34,165 nt of DNA, from IMG/VR virus record IMGVR_UViG_3300037245_001041, positions 1 through 34,165 of that record; one strand, written 5' to 3'. Below the pieces are notes generated by a model. That model was not told where the DNA came from. It saw only the letters and a list, made by a program, of their open reading frames with translations, and made no database searches. Made by a program: the position numbers and the translations under genes. This DNA is from a virus. Shown here piece by piece: positions 26,403 through 34,165 of this stretch; positions within the stretch are counted from its first letter, which is position 1; each line of letters begins with the position of its first letter.

Positions 26403-27837
26403 GCGCATAGCGATACGAGAGGAGCTACTACGCCGCGATGCAAACAAGACGCTGCTCGGCTTCACTAAGTACACCATGCCGACATTCGATCCAACGTGGT
26501 TCCATACCCAATACTATGCAATCCTCGACCTATTCGCCGAGGGCATAATCAAGAAGCTGATTGTTACAGTCCCCCCGCAGCATGGGAAAAGTGAGGGCTC
26601 TACAAGACGGCTCCCTGCTTACATACTAGGCAAAGATCCAGACAACCGAGTCGCCGTGGCGTCCTATAACACGCCCTTTGCGCGTAAGTTCAATAGAGAC
26701 ATACAGAGGATCATTGATACACCGGAATATGCTAACGTATTCCCAGGCACTAAGATCAATACTAAGCATGTAGTCACCGTGAACACATACCTCCGCAATG
26801 CCGACGAATTCGAGGTAATCAATAGGCTCGGTTCACTCACCGCTGTAGGTCGTGGTGGTGCGTTAACAGGGAAATCGGTTGACACGCTAATCATTGACGA
26901 CATCTACAAGGATTACATGGAGGGGAATAGCCCAACCATCCTTGATAATGCGTGGGATTGGTACGTAACCGTGGCCGGTACGCGCTTGCATAACGAATCC
27001 AAGCAGTTGATCGTCTTCACACGCTGGAATGAGGCGGATCTAGTCGGCAGGTTAGAGCAGAAAGACGGCGTTATAGAGATTGACGCGATACCGGATGAAA
27101 TCGACCCGTCGGTGTGGTATAAAATCAACTACCCGGCCATATCAACAGGCCGAAAGACGCCGCTTGACCCGCGTGAGAACGGTGAACCACTATGGCCCGA
27201 GCGCCACAACCTAGAAGGGCTCCATAAATCACGCGCAAGAGAGCCCGAAATCTTTGAGTCCCTATACCAGGGCAACCCCAAACCACGCGAGGGGCTATTA
27301 TATGATTCATTCGCCACATACGACACGTTACCAGAGAGCTATGGGGTATATAATTACACCGATACTGCTGACACTGGCGCAGACTTCCTTTGTTCTGTAA
27401 ACTATATGGTAGGGAAGGACCAGAAAGCCTATGTATTATCGGTCCTCTATACCGATGCACCGATGGAGACTACAGAGCCACAGACGGCGGGGCTATTAGA
27501 CATCGATAATGTGTCGAGGTCCAAGGTCGAGAGCAATAACGGCGGTAGGGGCTTTGCAAGAAGCGTCCAGAAGCTAGTCAAGAGCGGCGTTAGTGTAACG
27601 TGGTTCCATCAGAGCAAGAATAAAGAGGCGCGTATATACACCGCCTCCGCAGGCGTCCAGAGGGACGTTGTATTCCCGTCAAACTGGGCTATAAAGTGGC
27701 CTAATTTCTATACAGCTATGGTAACATACAGAAAGAAGTTTAGCGCGAACAAGCACGACGATGCTCCCGACACCGTCACAGGCATCTATGAGACGCTAGA
27801 TAGGCCATCGGGGCCATTAACATTTACGAGGGGCTAA
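26380..27837 (+). CDS. Terminase large subunit
   Basis: A 485-residue packaging motor. ATPase: Walker A Pro-Gln-His-Gly-Lys-Ser (66-71), Walker B Thr-Leu-Ile-Ile-Asp-Asp (169-174), and Thr-Arg-Trp (214-216). Nuclease: Asp328 (Tyr-Thr-Asp-Thr-Ala-Asp), Glu384-Ser-Asn-Asn-Gly and Asp460/Asp461 (His-Asp-Asp-Ala). All core residues are present, so it should pump and cut DNA. The start at TTG 26380 is the first in-frame candidate near a GGAAGAG sequence; no ATG lies near the N-terminus (the next Met is residue 33). The portal follows without a gap. Confidence 0.95.
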   Translation: MNRNNLSERIAIREELLRRDANKTLLGFTKYTMPTFDPTWFHTQYYAILDLFAEGIIKKLIVTVPPQHGKSEGSTRRLPAYILGKDPDNRVAVASYNTPFARKFNRDIQRIIDTPEYANVFPGTKINTKHVVTVNTYLRNADEFEVINRLGSLTAVGRGGALTGKSVDTLIIDDIYKDYMEGNSPTILDNAWDWYVTVAGTRLHNESKQLIVFTRWNEADLVGRLEQKDGVIEIDAIPDEIDPSVWYKINYPAISTGRKTPLDPRENGEPLWPERHNLEGLHKSRAREPEIFESLYQGNPKPREGLLYDSFATYDTLPESYGVYNYTDTADTGADFLCSVNYMVGKDQKAYVLSVLYTDAPMETTEPQTAGLLDIDNVSRSKVESNNGGRGFARSVQKLVKSGVSVTWFHQSKNKEARIYTASAGVQRDVVFPSNWAIKWPNFYTAMVTYRKKFSANKHDDAPDTVTGIYETLDRPSGPLTFTRG

Positions 27838-29517
27838 ATGGGTATATCAAAGAATCACGTAAAGTACGATAAGTTTTTGCCAGTATGGACGAGATGCCAC
27901 GATGCGGTTGACGGCCAGGACGCCATAAAGGCGCAGAAAGAGAAGTATCTTCCTATGCTTCCTGGAATGAAGCGCACGGCTTCAGACAAAGAGCTCTATG
28001 ATCTTTATCTTGATAATGCATTATGGTATCCAGCAACAGGCCGGACGTTTAAAGCATACGAGGGCACTACCTTTAGGAAACCACCTACTAAGGTTCTACC
28101 TTCAGAGATGGAAGCCTATATAAAGCTATTCACGTCAGACGGGCAGACTATGGACGGGTTCGCCGTCGAGCTATTCGGTGAGATAGTTATGGGATACAGG
28201 GCGGGCATCCTAGTAGACTTCCCACAAGTCGCTACCGATGGCATGTCGATGGAAGAGGCTAACCAACTAGGGGCTAGGCCATACGCAAGCGTTTACCCAG
28301 CAAGCTCGATAGTGAATTGGGCGCAGAGCATTAAGGGCGGGTTACTTATTACCGTCCTTGTGGTGCTGGAAGAAATAGTGGAGATTGACAAAGCCAAAGC
28401 CCAATACGGCGGCGAGGTAGTAGATGAGAATGGATACGCTACACTCCGCCGAGAGCTTAAACTCATGGATGGCGTCTACTCCCAAACCCTATACATCAAG
28501 AGGGCTGATAACGGCGCTACTGAATATCAGAAAGTGAAAACGGTAACCCCAATGTCGAAGGGCGCACCGTTAGACCACATCCCATTCGTCCCCGTAACCC
28601 CAAAGGGACTAGTGTGGGATCTGGAATTCCCGTTGATTAACGATGTCGCAAACCTGAACTTGGCAGACTACCGAAATGAGGCACTATACCGTGACGCATT
28701 ACTGTTCAATGGTAGACCAACCTATTGTGTTGCTGGCTTAATACAGGAACAGGGAAAGAATAACATAGTATTAGGCTCATCTACAATCTTACAGTTTGGG
28801 ACTGAAGGGCCTTGGGTGGATTCTCTAGGCGGGGGAGCCGATGCAGACGGATTACTCGATTCAGGCAAAGACCTAAAACAGCGCATGGCGCTAGTCGGGT
28901 CAAGAGCCTTATCTGAAGATCCCCGCGGCGTCGAGGCGGCAGAGACAGCGGCACTTCACCGCCAGGGCGAGGATGGCGTGTTGTCATCCATAGCCAACGG
29001 AACGAGCGCGGGCATGACTAGGGCTCTTGAGATAATGCGCGATTGGATGGGTTTTAATGGTGAGGCTTCTTACACGATCAGCACCGACTTTATCCCGGCC
29101 AACGTTGACCCGGCAAGAATGACCGCTATATGGCAGATGTTCGTTGCCGGTGATATATCGTTCACCACCTACTTCCAATATCTCGAACGCGGCGAAGTCT
29201 ATCCCACGGGCTGGACTGAAGACGATGAGACGAAGGCCATTGAAGAGAAGGACGAGAAGGACGCCGCAGGGTTGCCGCTTGATGGGCTACCAGGTGATAC
29301 CGATGACGTAGAGGAAGCCGTCAAGGTCGCCACGCTAAGCGGTATCCAGATCGAGGCCGCTAATACCATCATCCAATCGGTAGCATCTGGCGCGCTCACG
29401 CGTGAGGCAGCTATAAATCAACTGATTGTATTCCTCGGGCTTTCCAGAGATAACGCTGAAAAGGTAATGCAAGGGGTGGAAACTGGTGACAGCACAACAG
29501 AACCAGGCCAGGAATAG
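27838..29517 (+). CDS. Portal protein (DUF4055 type)
   Basis: A 559-residue protein directly after the large terminase. The pattern of an N-terminal Trp-x3-His-Asp-Ala-Val-Asp-Gly, Tyr-Leu-Pro-Met-Leu-Pro-Gly, Thr-Gly-Arg-Thr-Phe-Lys, and a central Tyr-Pro-Ala-Ser-Ser-Ile-Val-Asn-Trp is the DUF4055 family, a portal lineage in many siphoviruses. It should form the 12-subunit ring for DNA passage. An acidic C-terminal extension (about 460-500) is present. It overlaps the MuF-like gene by 32 bases. Confidence 0.88.
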   Translation: MGISKNHVKYDKFLPVWTRCHDAVDGQDAIKAQKEKYLPMLPGMKRTASDKELYDLYLDNALWYPATGRTFKAYEGTTFRKPPTKVLPSEMEAYIKLFTSDGQTMDGFAVELFGEIVMGYRAGILVDFPQVATDGMSMEEANQLGARPYASVYPASSIVNWAQSIKGGLLITVLVVLEEIVEIDKAKAQYGGEVVDENGYATLRRELKLMDGVYSQTLYIKRADNGATEYQKVKTVTPMSKGAPLDHIPFVPVTPKGLVWDLEFPLINDVANLNLADYRNEALYRDALLFNGRPTYCVAGLIQEQGKNNIVLGSSTILQFGTEGPWVDSLGGGADADGLLDSGKDLKQRMALVGSRALSEDPRGVEAAETAALHRQGEDGVLSSIANGTSAGMTRALEIMRDWMGFNGEASYTISTDFIPANVDPARMTAIWQMFVAGDISFTTYFQYLERGEVYPTGWTEDDETKAIEEKDEKDAAGLPLDGLPGDTDDVEEAVKVATLSGIQIEAANTIIQSVASGALTREAAINQLIVFLGLSRDNAEKVMQGVETGDSTTEPGQE

Positions 29518-30523
29518 AACAGCCCGACAGGTTGAAAGCGTCAATACTCAGATAATGTTGACGTATGACGAAGCCTTGCGAGCGATTCAAAACGACCTTG
29601 ACAAAGTATATTCCCGCCTCCTCTCTGGGGTAGATCCAGAGGACTACAAAAATGTCCTCTTACAGTACAACCGGCTTGCGACTATCCAGACCAACATTAG
29701 GCAGACGTACAGCGGGTTCTCTCGACAGGCGGGCGTGCAGACGCGCGAGGCTTCCCGGCTTGCCATGTCGAATAACTACTATCAACAACAATTCGTGCTT
29801 GATTTCTTCACGCCAACGGCGGGGATAAACCTGTCTTTTTCCGCTATGCCACCGGCTATCCTTGAGGCGGCAGTCAGCGGGACAACTACCAGGTGGGCAG
29901 CGCTGACCACGGCGCAGAGAACAGCGATGGGCGAAGAGTACGGGGCAATCACTGGCTACCTGTCGGATACTAGGCTAACGGACACACTGTTAGCCAATAG
30001 GCGTAACGAACTATTAAGGCTGAACCGCACCATATCATCGGGATTATTGCGGGGCCAATCGTTCGCCGAAATATCCCGGGGCGTGAGGAGCGTGATTGAC
30101 TTTTCACAGAACAGTGCGAGCCGGGTTGTCAGGACGGAAGGCAATAGGACGTTAAACGCCGGCGGATTCGCCAATTCACAGCAAGCCGAGAGCCAAGGGG
30201 CTGAGATCAAGCGCGAGTGGTTGGCAACGCTAGACGACCGGACCAGGGCCACGCATATAGGGCTAGACGGTGAACAGGTGGGGATTGATGAGCCTTTCAC
30301 TATTAACGGATTGACGGCCATGTATCCAGGCGACTTCTCAGACCCGGCAGAAACAATAAACTGCCGATGCACGGTCATCGATATAGTAGGCGGCGTGGAG
30401 CCAACAGCAAGGCGCGGCATCAACCCACAGACGGGCGAGTCCGAAATATTCAACTGGTCTAAATACCCCGATTGGGCAAAGGCTAACGGCCTAACCGAAA
30501 CCGCAAGCGGGCGATGGCGCTAA
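29486..30523 (+). CDS. MuF-like head morphogenesis protein
   Basis: A 345-residue protein starting at GTG 29486. The C-terminal domain holds the signature: Arg-x3-Glu-Gly near residue 212, Trp-Leu-Ala-Thr-Leu-Asp-Asp-Arg-Thr-Arg-x-Thr-His (about 245-257), Asp-Gly-Glu and Asn-Cys-Arg-Cys-Thr (about 292-296). This is the SPP1 gp7/Mu gpF family, minor head proteins linked to the portal. The N-terminal two-thirds is helical. No extra C-terminal toxin domain is seen. A motif-bearing promoter follows it. Confidence 0.9.
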   Translation: MTAQQNQARNRTARQVESVNTQIMLTYDEALRAIQNDLDKVYSRLLSGVDPEDYKNVLLQYNRLATIQTNIRQTYSGFSRQAGVQTREASRLAMSNNYYQQQFVLDFFTPTAGINLSFSAMPPAILEAAVSGTTTRWAALTTAQRTAMGEEYGAITGYLSDTRLTDTLLANRRNELLRLNRTISSGLLRGQSFAEISRGVRSVIDFSQNSASRVVRTEGNRTLNAGGFANSQQAESQGAEIKREWLATLDDRTRATHIGLDGEQVGIDEPFTINGLTAMYPGDFSDPAETINCRCTVIDIVGGVEPTARRGINPQTGESEIFNWSKYPDWAKANGLTETASGRWR

Positions 30524-30528
30524 ATCTT

Positions 30529-30573
30529 CACACAACGCACACACTTGCGTGCTAAGGGCATAAGGGATATCAT
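30529..30573 (+). promoter_or_regulatory. Capsid promoter with conserved motif, copy 6
   Basis: The motif variant CACACAACGCACACA (30529-30543) directly precedes TTGCGT (30545-30550), a 17-bp spacer and TATCAT (30568-30573). Motif start to -10 is 39 bases. It lies between the MuF-like gene and the scaffold gene and should boost capsid expression. Confidence 0.7.
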
Positions 30574-30603
30574 GATATAGGGGCAAAGCCCCGGAGGTAT
30601 TAT

Positions 30604-31314
30604 ATGGGGCTCAAAGAGCTAGGCGAGTTTGTAGATTCGGAAGATGCGGCAGTAGTGACTGAGTATCTTGCAAGCAAAGGATACAAAACGGCAGAAGACA
30701 TAGCCGGGTTGGAGCGGAAGAAGGATGAGTTACTTGAGAAGGTATCCAAGGGGCAGGCCAACAAGAAGGCCACCACGGAGCTTTTCGATAAATACAAAAT
30801 TGTGGATCTGGACGACTTAAGCGTGAAGTTAGCAACGCTAGCGGGTGCGCAAGAGAAAGAATCAGACCTTGAAAACATGGCTCGGCGTCTCAAATTAATT
30901 GAGCAGACAGCCGAGGAAGATAAAGAAAGGGCAGGGCAAGAGAAGGCGTTACGCGTCAACTCTGAAAAGAAGTCCCAGATCCTTTCTGCATTGAAGGGTG
31001 TTCACGTTGACGACGTTAGCCTGGATCTGCTTTCCCCATACTTCGCCAACAAGGTGAACATTGAGGAAGAGAACGGAAAGATAAATCTAGTCGTCACCAC
31101 AGACGACGGGTCAAGCCCTTTGAAGTCCTTTATCGAGGACTGGTCCAAGACCGACGAAGCCAAGCGATATATTAAAGCGCCTGCGAATTTCGGCGGTGGA
31201 AGTAATGGTTCTGGTGGCGGCGGCGGCGTGGTCATGACGCAAGAACAAATTGCAGCACTACCTAATCGCAACGACCGCTTGAAGGCAATGGCGGAGCTTG
31301 CTAAAACTACATAA
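30604..31314 (+). CDS. Capsid scaffolding protein
   Basis: A 236-residue protein that is highly charged and helical (Lys/Glu-rich coiled coil about 30-130) and ends with a Gly-rich linker (Gly-Gly-Ser-Asn-Gly-Ser-Gly, about 200-211) and a Leu-Pro-Asn-Arg-Asn-Asp-Arg-Leu tail, typical of phage scaffolds. It guides capsid assembly and is then expelled. It lies directly before the major capsid gene and behind a strong promoter. A GGAGG ribosome binding site is present. Confidence 0.85.
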   Translation: MGLKELGEFVDSEDAAVVTEYLASKGYKTAEDIAGLERKKDELLEKVSKGQANKKATTELFDKYKIVDLDDLSVKLATLAGAQEKESDLENMARRLKLIEQTAEEDKERAGQEKALRVNSEKKSQILSALKGVHVDDVSLDLLSPYFANKVNIEEENGKINLVVTTDDGSSPLKSFIEDWSKTDEAKRYIKAPANFGGGSNGSGGGGGVVMTQEQIAALPNRNDRLKAMAELAKTT

Positions 31315-31316
31315 TT

Positions 31317-31352
31317 GGGGGCATCGCCTCCATATATTAATTAAATGGAGGC
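31317..31352 (+). promoter_or_regulatory. Competing hairpins at the major capsid ribosome binding site
   Basis: GCCTCCAT (31326-31333) is perfectly complementary to ATGGAGGC (31345-31352), which contains the GGAGG ribosome binding site of the capsid gene. The same GCCTCC can instead pair with GGGGGC (31317-31322) across an ATC loop. The two hairpins exclude each other, so one hides and the other frees the ribosome binding site. Confidence 0.55.
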
Positions 31353-31356
31353 AGAA

Positions 31357-32190
31357 ATGTCTGTAAAGAATTTCATCCCTACACTCTGGAATGATGCTAT
31401 CTTCCAGGGATACGACAAAAGATTCGTGTTTGGCAACCTTGCTAATCGTGAATACGAAGGCCAGATTAGTGCTTTCGGCGATTCTGTAAGGGTAAACGAA
31501 ATCGGCGATATGAGCGCATCAGCGTACACTGGCACGGTAACCTATTCCGAAGCCGATGATGCACAGAAAGTGCTCGATATCGATAAAAAGTACTACATCG
31601 CTAAGAAGCTCGATGATGTTGACGCGATCCAGGTCAAGCCTAAACTGTTGGGCGAGTTTGGCCGTAAGATGGGCGTTGGTATCGGTGACTCTATCGATCA
31701 GTCTATGGCTGCGTTATATGGGCAGGCCGGTATCACTAGCGGGTCTACGTCTAGCGTTGTATCGATCACAAGCGCAAACATCGTTGAGTATATCTCTTTG
31801 ATGAATCAGGCATTCGGCGAAAATAACGTCGGCACCGCTGACCGCGTGGCAGTCGTTCCTCCTTGGTTCACTCATAAACTGCGACTTGCAGGCGTTGACA
31901 CCAAAACTGACAACACTCAGCTTTTCGATGACGGCATTATCGCTAGGGCCTTCGGTTGGACTTTCTATGAATCCAATAATATCGCGTCCAGTTCAACCAC
32001 TTGGTATGCTAGCTACTTCTTCATCCAGGGTGAAACTCTCGCATTGGCCGAACAGCTGATGGCAACCGAAGCTATCCGGCTCGAAAACCAATTTGGCGAT
32101 GGTCTCCGACAGCTTGCAGTATGGGGCGTCAAGGCTATGGCACCAGAATCGTTCGGCATCTTGTATGCCAAACCCGGCTCGGAAACCTAG
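31357..32190 (+). CDS. Major capsid protein
   Basis: A 277-residue protein in the place after the scaffold. The ATG at 31357 is preferred to the one at 31345, because GGAGG (31347-31351) sits five bases before it and would be coding otherwise. The pattern (early Phe-x-Pro-Thr-Leu-Trp-Asn-Asp, Gly-Asp-Ser-Val-Arg-Val-Asn near the first quarter, Val-Val-Pro-Pro-Trp-Phe in the middle, Gln-Phe-Gly-Asp-Gly-Leu-Arg near the end) is that of a compact HK97-fold coat protein. No separate protease gene is visible, so it may not be processed. Confidence 0.9.
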   Translation: MSVKNFIPTLWNDAIFQGYDKRFVFGNLANREYEGQISAFGDSVRVNEIGDMSASAYTGTVTYSEADDAQKVLDIDKKYYIAKKLDDVDAIQVKPKLLGEFGRKMGVGIGDSIDQSMAALYGQAGITSGSTSSVVSITSANIVEYISLMNQAFGENNVGTADRVAVVPPWFTHKLRLAGVDTKTDNTQLFDDGIIARAFGWTFYESNNIASSSTTWYASYFFIQGETLALAEQLMATEAIRLENQFGDGLRQLAVWGVKAMAPESFGILYAKPGSET

Positions 32191-32200
32191 GAGGTAACCA

Positions 32201-32551
32201 ATGGCTAGAAGTGCAGTTACCGTTCAAAGCCTGTCAGCCCGTAATACGGCTGCTACAGTTACGAAAGACGTTATTGACGCAACCAATAATCACTCAATCA
32301 GCGTGGATGCAGTAAAGACTTCCAATCTTACTATTTTCATCGAGACTTCCACGACTGACCCCATGACCTTTGCGATTAAGGCTGGTGACTTTACCGATAA
32401 CGGGATTGGCGATCTTACGATTACCACTGTCACCGCATTAACTCAGGTCGTTGTTCTTGAATCCGCGCGGTTTAAAGATGATGATGAACTTATCCTCATC
32501 GATGTAACGGGCACCGGCCCAGGGTTCATCTACGCGGTTGAAACCCCTTGA
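32201..32551 (+). CDS. Head decoration-like protein
   Basis: A 116-residue Thr/Val/Asp-rich beta protein right after the major capsid gene with GGAGG upstream. Position and composition fit a head decoration or stabilisation protein. It overlaps the next gene by four bases (TTGA). Confidence 0.6.
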   Translation: MARSAVTVQSLSARNTAATVTKDVIDATNNHSISVDAVKTSNLTIFIETSTTDPMTFAIKAGDFTDNGIGDLTITTVTALTQVVVLESARFKDDDELILIDVTGTGPGFIYAVETP

Positions 32552-33135
32552 CGATTGATATTATAGGGACCGGCATAACTGGCGGTCTCTATGATTGGCC
32601 CGACGGATCTGAGAAATGGTCCGTTGGGTCTGCGTTCCAAACTCTCGGCGCTCGTATAGATATTTATTTTTGCTTCCATGGTGAACCCGTTGATGTCTTT
32701 AACAAGTCTGATATTGGTTACTTGGATAAACACAATTACCCCTTGGACGATGTTGTCCGGAAGTTTGGGACGCGCTATTTTACAAACTCGATTGCCTACA
32801 TGATAGCCCTTGCGATAATGCGGAAGGCGAAGACGATACGGCTATGGGGCGTCGACATGGAGCCCGGGACAGAGTGGGCTTACGAACGTCCATGTGTCGC
32901 CTATTGGATAGGTAGGGCGCAAGAGCGCGGTATCAAGGTCGAAACATCCAGCGAATTAACAGAACCGTTCTTTATGTATGGATATGACGAAGAGGGCCAC
33001 AGGCTAATTAAACAACTTGAAATTAGGCGCAAACATGCAGAAGCCATGGCGCATAAGACAGAGGGGCGAGAAAGCGATCAATGGGTGGGGAAGATGGTTG
33101 CTCTCAGAGATTCGATAAACTTAGTGAGGTCGTAA
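32548..33135 (+). CDS. Rossmann-like DUF115-type protein in the head module
   Basis: A 195-residue protein starting at TTG 32548 (overlap with the preceding TGA). It begins with a Gly-Thr-Gly-Ile-Thr-Gly-Gly loop after a beta strand (Ile-Asp-Ile-Ile), a nucleotide-binding look. A central Tyr-Phe-Thr-Asn-Ser-Ile-Ala-Tyr-Met-Ile-Ala-Leu-Ala and Leu-Trp-Gly-Val-Asp-Met (about 85-104) are patterns I associate with phage proteins of the DUF115/MptE-like group. The C-terminus is basic and helical. It is not an obvious structural protein; an enzyme acting on a nucleotide or sugar is possible. Confidence 0.6.
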   Translation: MTIDIIGTGITGGLYDWPDGSEKWSVGSAFQTLGARIDIYFCFHGEPVDVFNKSDIGYLDKHNYPLDDVVRKFGTRYFTNSIAYMIALAIMRKAKTIRLWGVDMEPGTEWAYERPCVAYWIGRAQERGIKVETSSELTEPFFMYGYDEEGHRLIKQLEIRRKHAEAMAHKTEGRESDQWVGKMVALRDSINLVRS

Positions 33136-33696
33136 ATGGCGGTTATACCAGCGTTAAATAAAGCGTCGGAGAATCTGACCGGGTATCTTGGCGTTATTAG
33201 CTCGGACCATGCGTATGTACATAAGGGCCTTGCGCTCACAGCAGTTGTAAATACCGGCTCAATATCTGCCGCATACAAGATATCTTTCAAGACTCCGACT
33301 GTAGCGTCTGGTAAATTCATCCATTGGCGGCCCATTGGTATCACCACTTCGGCAGATTATTGCCAGGTAGATTTCTATGAGGGCGATGCCTTCACAGGTG
33401 GCACCACAGTAGTGCCTATAAACCGTAACAGGCTTTCCGCCGTTACTTCATCCATGCAGACATTCGCAAAGGGAACAACTGTTACGCTTGCCGGGACTCT
33501 GCTCGCATCCACAGGCATAGGCACATCCGGCAACCCGGCATCACAGGCGGGCGGCGGCGCTGGTGCGGATCAAGAACTAGTGCTTAAACAGGATGAGGAA
33601 TATTCATTCTTAATCACACCGGACGGAGCGACAACTTGCGTCCTGGATCTGTTTTGGTACGAGGAAGACGGCGGCATCGTGAACGGGGCTTCATAA
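33136..33696 (+). CDS. Virion structural protein (head or neck)
   Basis: A 186-residue Thr/Ala/Gly-rich beta protein that ends with Val-Leu-Asp-Leu-Phe-Trp-Tyr-Glu-Glu, a close that I associate with small head-associated proteins of tailed phages. A Gly/Ala-rich loop with Gly-Gly-Gly-Ala-Gly-Ala lies near residue 139. Its stop overlaps the next ATG (TAATG). It is probably a decoration or neck component. Confidence 0.6.
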   Translation: MAVIPALNKASENLTGYLGVISSDHAYVHKGLALTAVVNTGSISAAYKISFKTPTVASGKFIHWRPIGITTSADYCQVDFYEGDAFTGGTTVVPINRNRLSAVTSSMQTFAKGTTVTLAGTLLASTGIGTSGNPASQAGGGAGADQELVLKQDEEYSFLITPDGATTCVLDLFWYEEDGGIVNGAS

Positions 33697-34165
33697 TGAC
33701 CGAACAGAAGATCCTAAACCTAATAAATAGTTCTGGTTCATTCTCCCGGAATGCCATCGTTGCCACATCATACGAGAATAACTACATCTTCTCGGGGAAC
33801 AGCTTTAACGTTGAGACTGTCGTCACTATCGGCAGCGGTGATACTACTTATGATCTGGCATTCGATACTAGCGGGATGGATCGAAGTCTTGTGGCCTTGC
33901 CTATCACATGGGCGACAACAGCCGGGCCGGTTATCGCGACTCTCGGCACATGTACGTCATATACGGGCGGGACGGAACTAACCCCACTGAATAGGGATTA
34001 CTCTTATCAGGTATCATTCCCCGCACAGTCTGAGATCCATTATGATGTAGTCCCAACCGGGTATTCGGCAACCACAACGAAAGTTTTGATAGGAACATCG
34101 GCGACGAACCAGTCAACCGGGGGCGGCACAACCAGAGGCTCCTTGCCAAGGGTGCTACAGACAGG
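33696..34165 (+). CDS. Structural protein, N-terminal part (continues at the left end)
   Basis: An open frame of 156 complete codons that starts at ATG 33696 (TAATG overlap) and runs off the window. The reading frame continues at base 128 of the left end through to TAA at 207-209, giving 183 residues. The protein is Thr/Ser-rich and beta-like, with Asn-Leu-Ile-Asn-Ser-Ser-Gly near the start and Thr-Tyr-Asp-Leu-Ala-Phe-Asp-Thr-Ser-Gly-Met in the first half. Head or neck component by context. Confidence 0.85.
   Translation, partial: MTEQKILNLINSSGSFSRNAIVATSYENNYIFSGNSFNVETVVTIGSGDTTYDLAFDTSGMDRSLVALPITWATTAGPVIATLGTCTSYTGGTELTPLNRDYSYQVSFPAQSEIHYDVVPTGYSATTTKVLIGTSATNQSTGGGTTRGSLPRVLQT
34039..34165. 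repeat. Terminal direct repeat, right copy
   Basis: Exact copy of positions 1-127. Joining the two copies gives a 34,038-bp circle and restores a complete gene from 33696 through the junction to 209. One of the two copies should be removed before any whole-genome comparison. Confidence 0.95.

Noticed and set aside
29956-30453. 165-codon minus-strand frame opposite the MuF-like gene
   Set aside because: The + strand gene carries a clear family signature, so this is a shadow frame.
1-34165. CRISPR array, insertion sequence, reverse transcriptase (diversity-generating element) or rRNA
   Set aside because: No repeat-spacer pattern, transposase, reverse transcriptase or rRNA sequence was seen on either strand.

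Overview
The window is a nearly complete genome of a tailed double-stranded DNA phage (siphovirus-type gene order). The first 127 bases are repeated exactly as the last 127 bases (1-127 = 34039-34165), and one structural gene runs off the right end and resumes at the left end in the same frame. The natural reading is a circularised, or circularly permuted, assembly of 34,038 bp opened at an arbitrary point. All supported genes lie on the + strand, tightly packed with ATGA, TAATG or GTGA overlaps and strong AAGGAG-type ribosome binding sites. The host is probably a Gram-negative (diderm) bacterium, because the lysis region ends in an overlapping inner-membrane spanin and lipoprotein spanin. A DUF261-like lysis candidate hints weakly at spirochaetes. 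No integrase, excisionase or clear CI-type repressor is visible, so a lytic lifestyle is more likely than a temperate one.

Layout, starting from the terminase. Packaging and head: small and large terminase, DUF4055-type portal, MuF-like head protein, scaffold, major capsid, decoration-like protein and several head or neck proteins (25.6-34.2 kb), continuing through the origin into head-tail connectors (0-1.9 kb). Tail: major tail tube protein, tail assembly chaperone with a probable programmed -1 frameshift, a short tape measure, and tail tip or fibre proteins (1.9-9.5 kb), with a 42-residue lipoprotein inside the tail operon. Lysis (9.5-12.1 kb): membrane/coiled-coil protein, C39-like DUF261 protein (candidate endolysin), metallophosphoesterase, holin-like protein, a zinc-finger protein with YP repeats, and the two spanins. 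Recombination (12.3-15.8 kb): ERF-like annealing protein, YqaJ exonuclease, YopX-like protein, HNH nuclease and SSB. Replication (16.7-20.2 kb): HNH nuclease, replication initiator and DnaB-type helicase. Accessory region (20.2-25.3 kb): many small Cys-rich and hypothetical proteins, a minimal HExxH protein, an orphan adenine methyltransferase and a Cro-like protein.

Three non-coding observations stand out. (1) A 15-bp sequence close to CACACAATCAACACA occurs upstream of six transcription units. Its distance to the proposed -10 hexamer is 36, 36, 36, 46, 56 and 39 bp, which suggests a phage-wide regulatory site with helical phasing. (2) A complete but non-canonical tRNA-like cloverleaf lies at 12157-12231. 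(3) A promoter-preceded RNA with a 20-bp plus 10-bp hairpin and a T7 tract lies directly upstream of the replication operon (16491-16655). Further structured elements precede the terminase genes and overlap the major capsid ribosome binding site.
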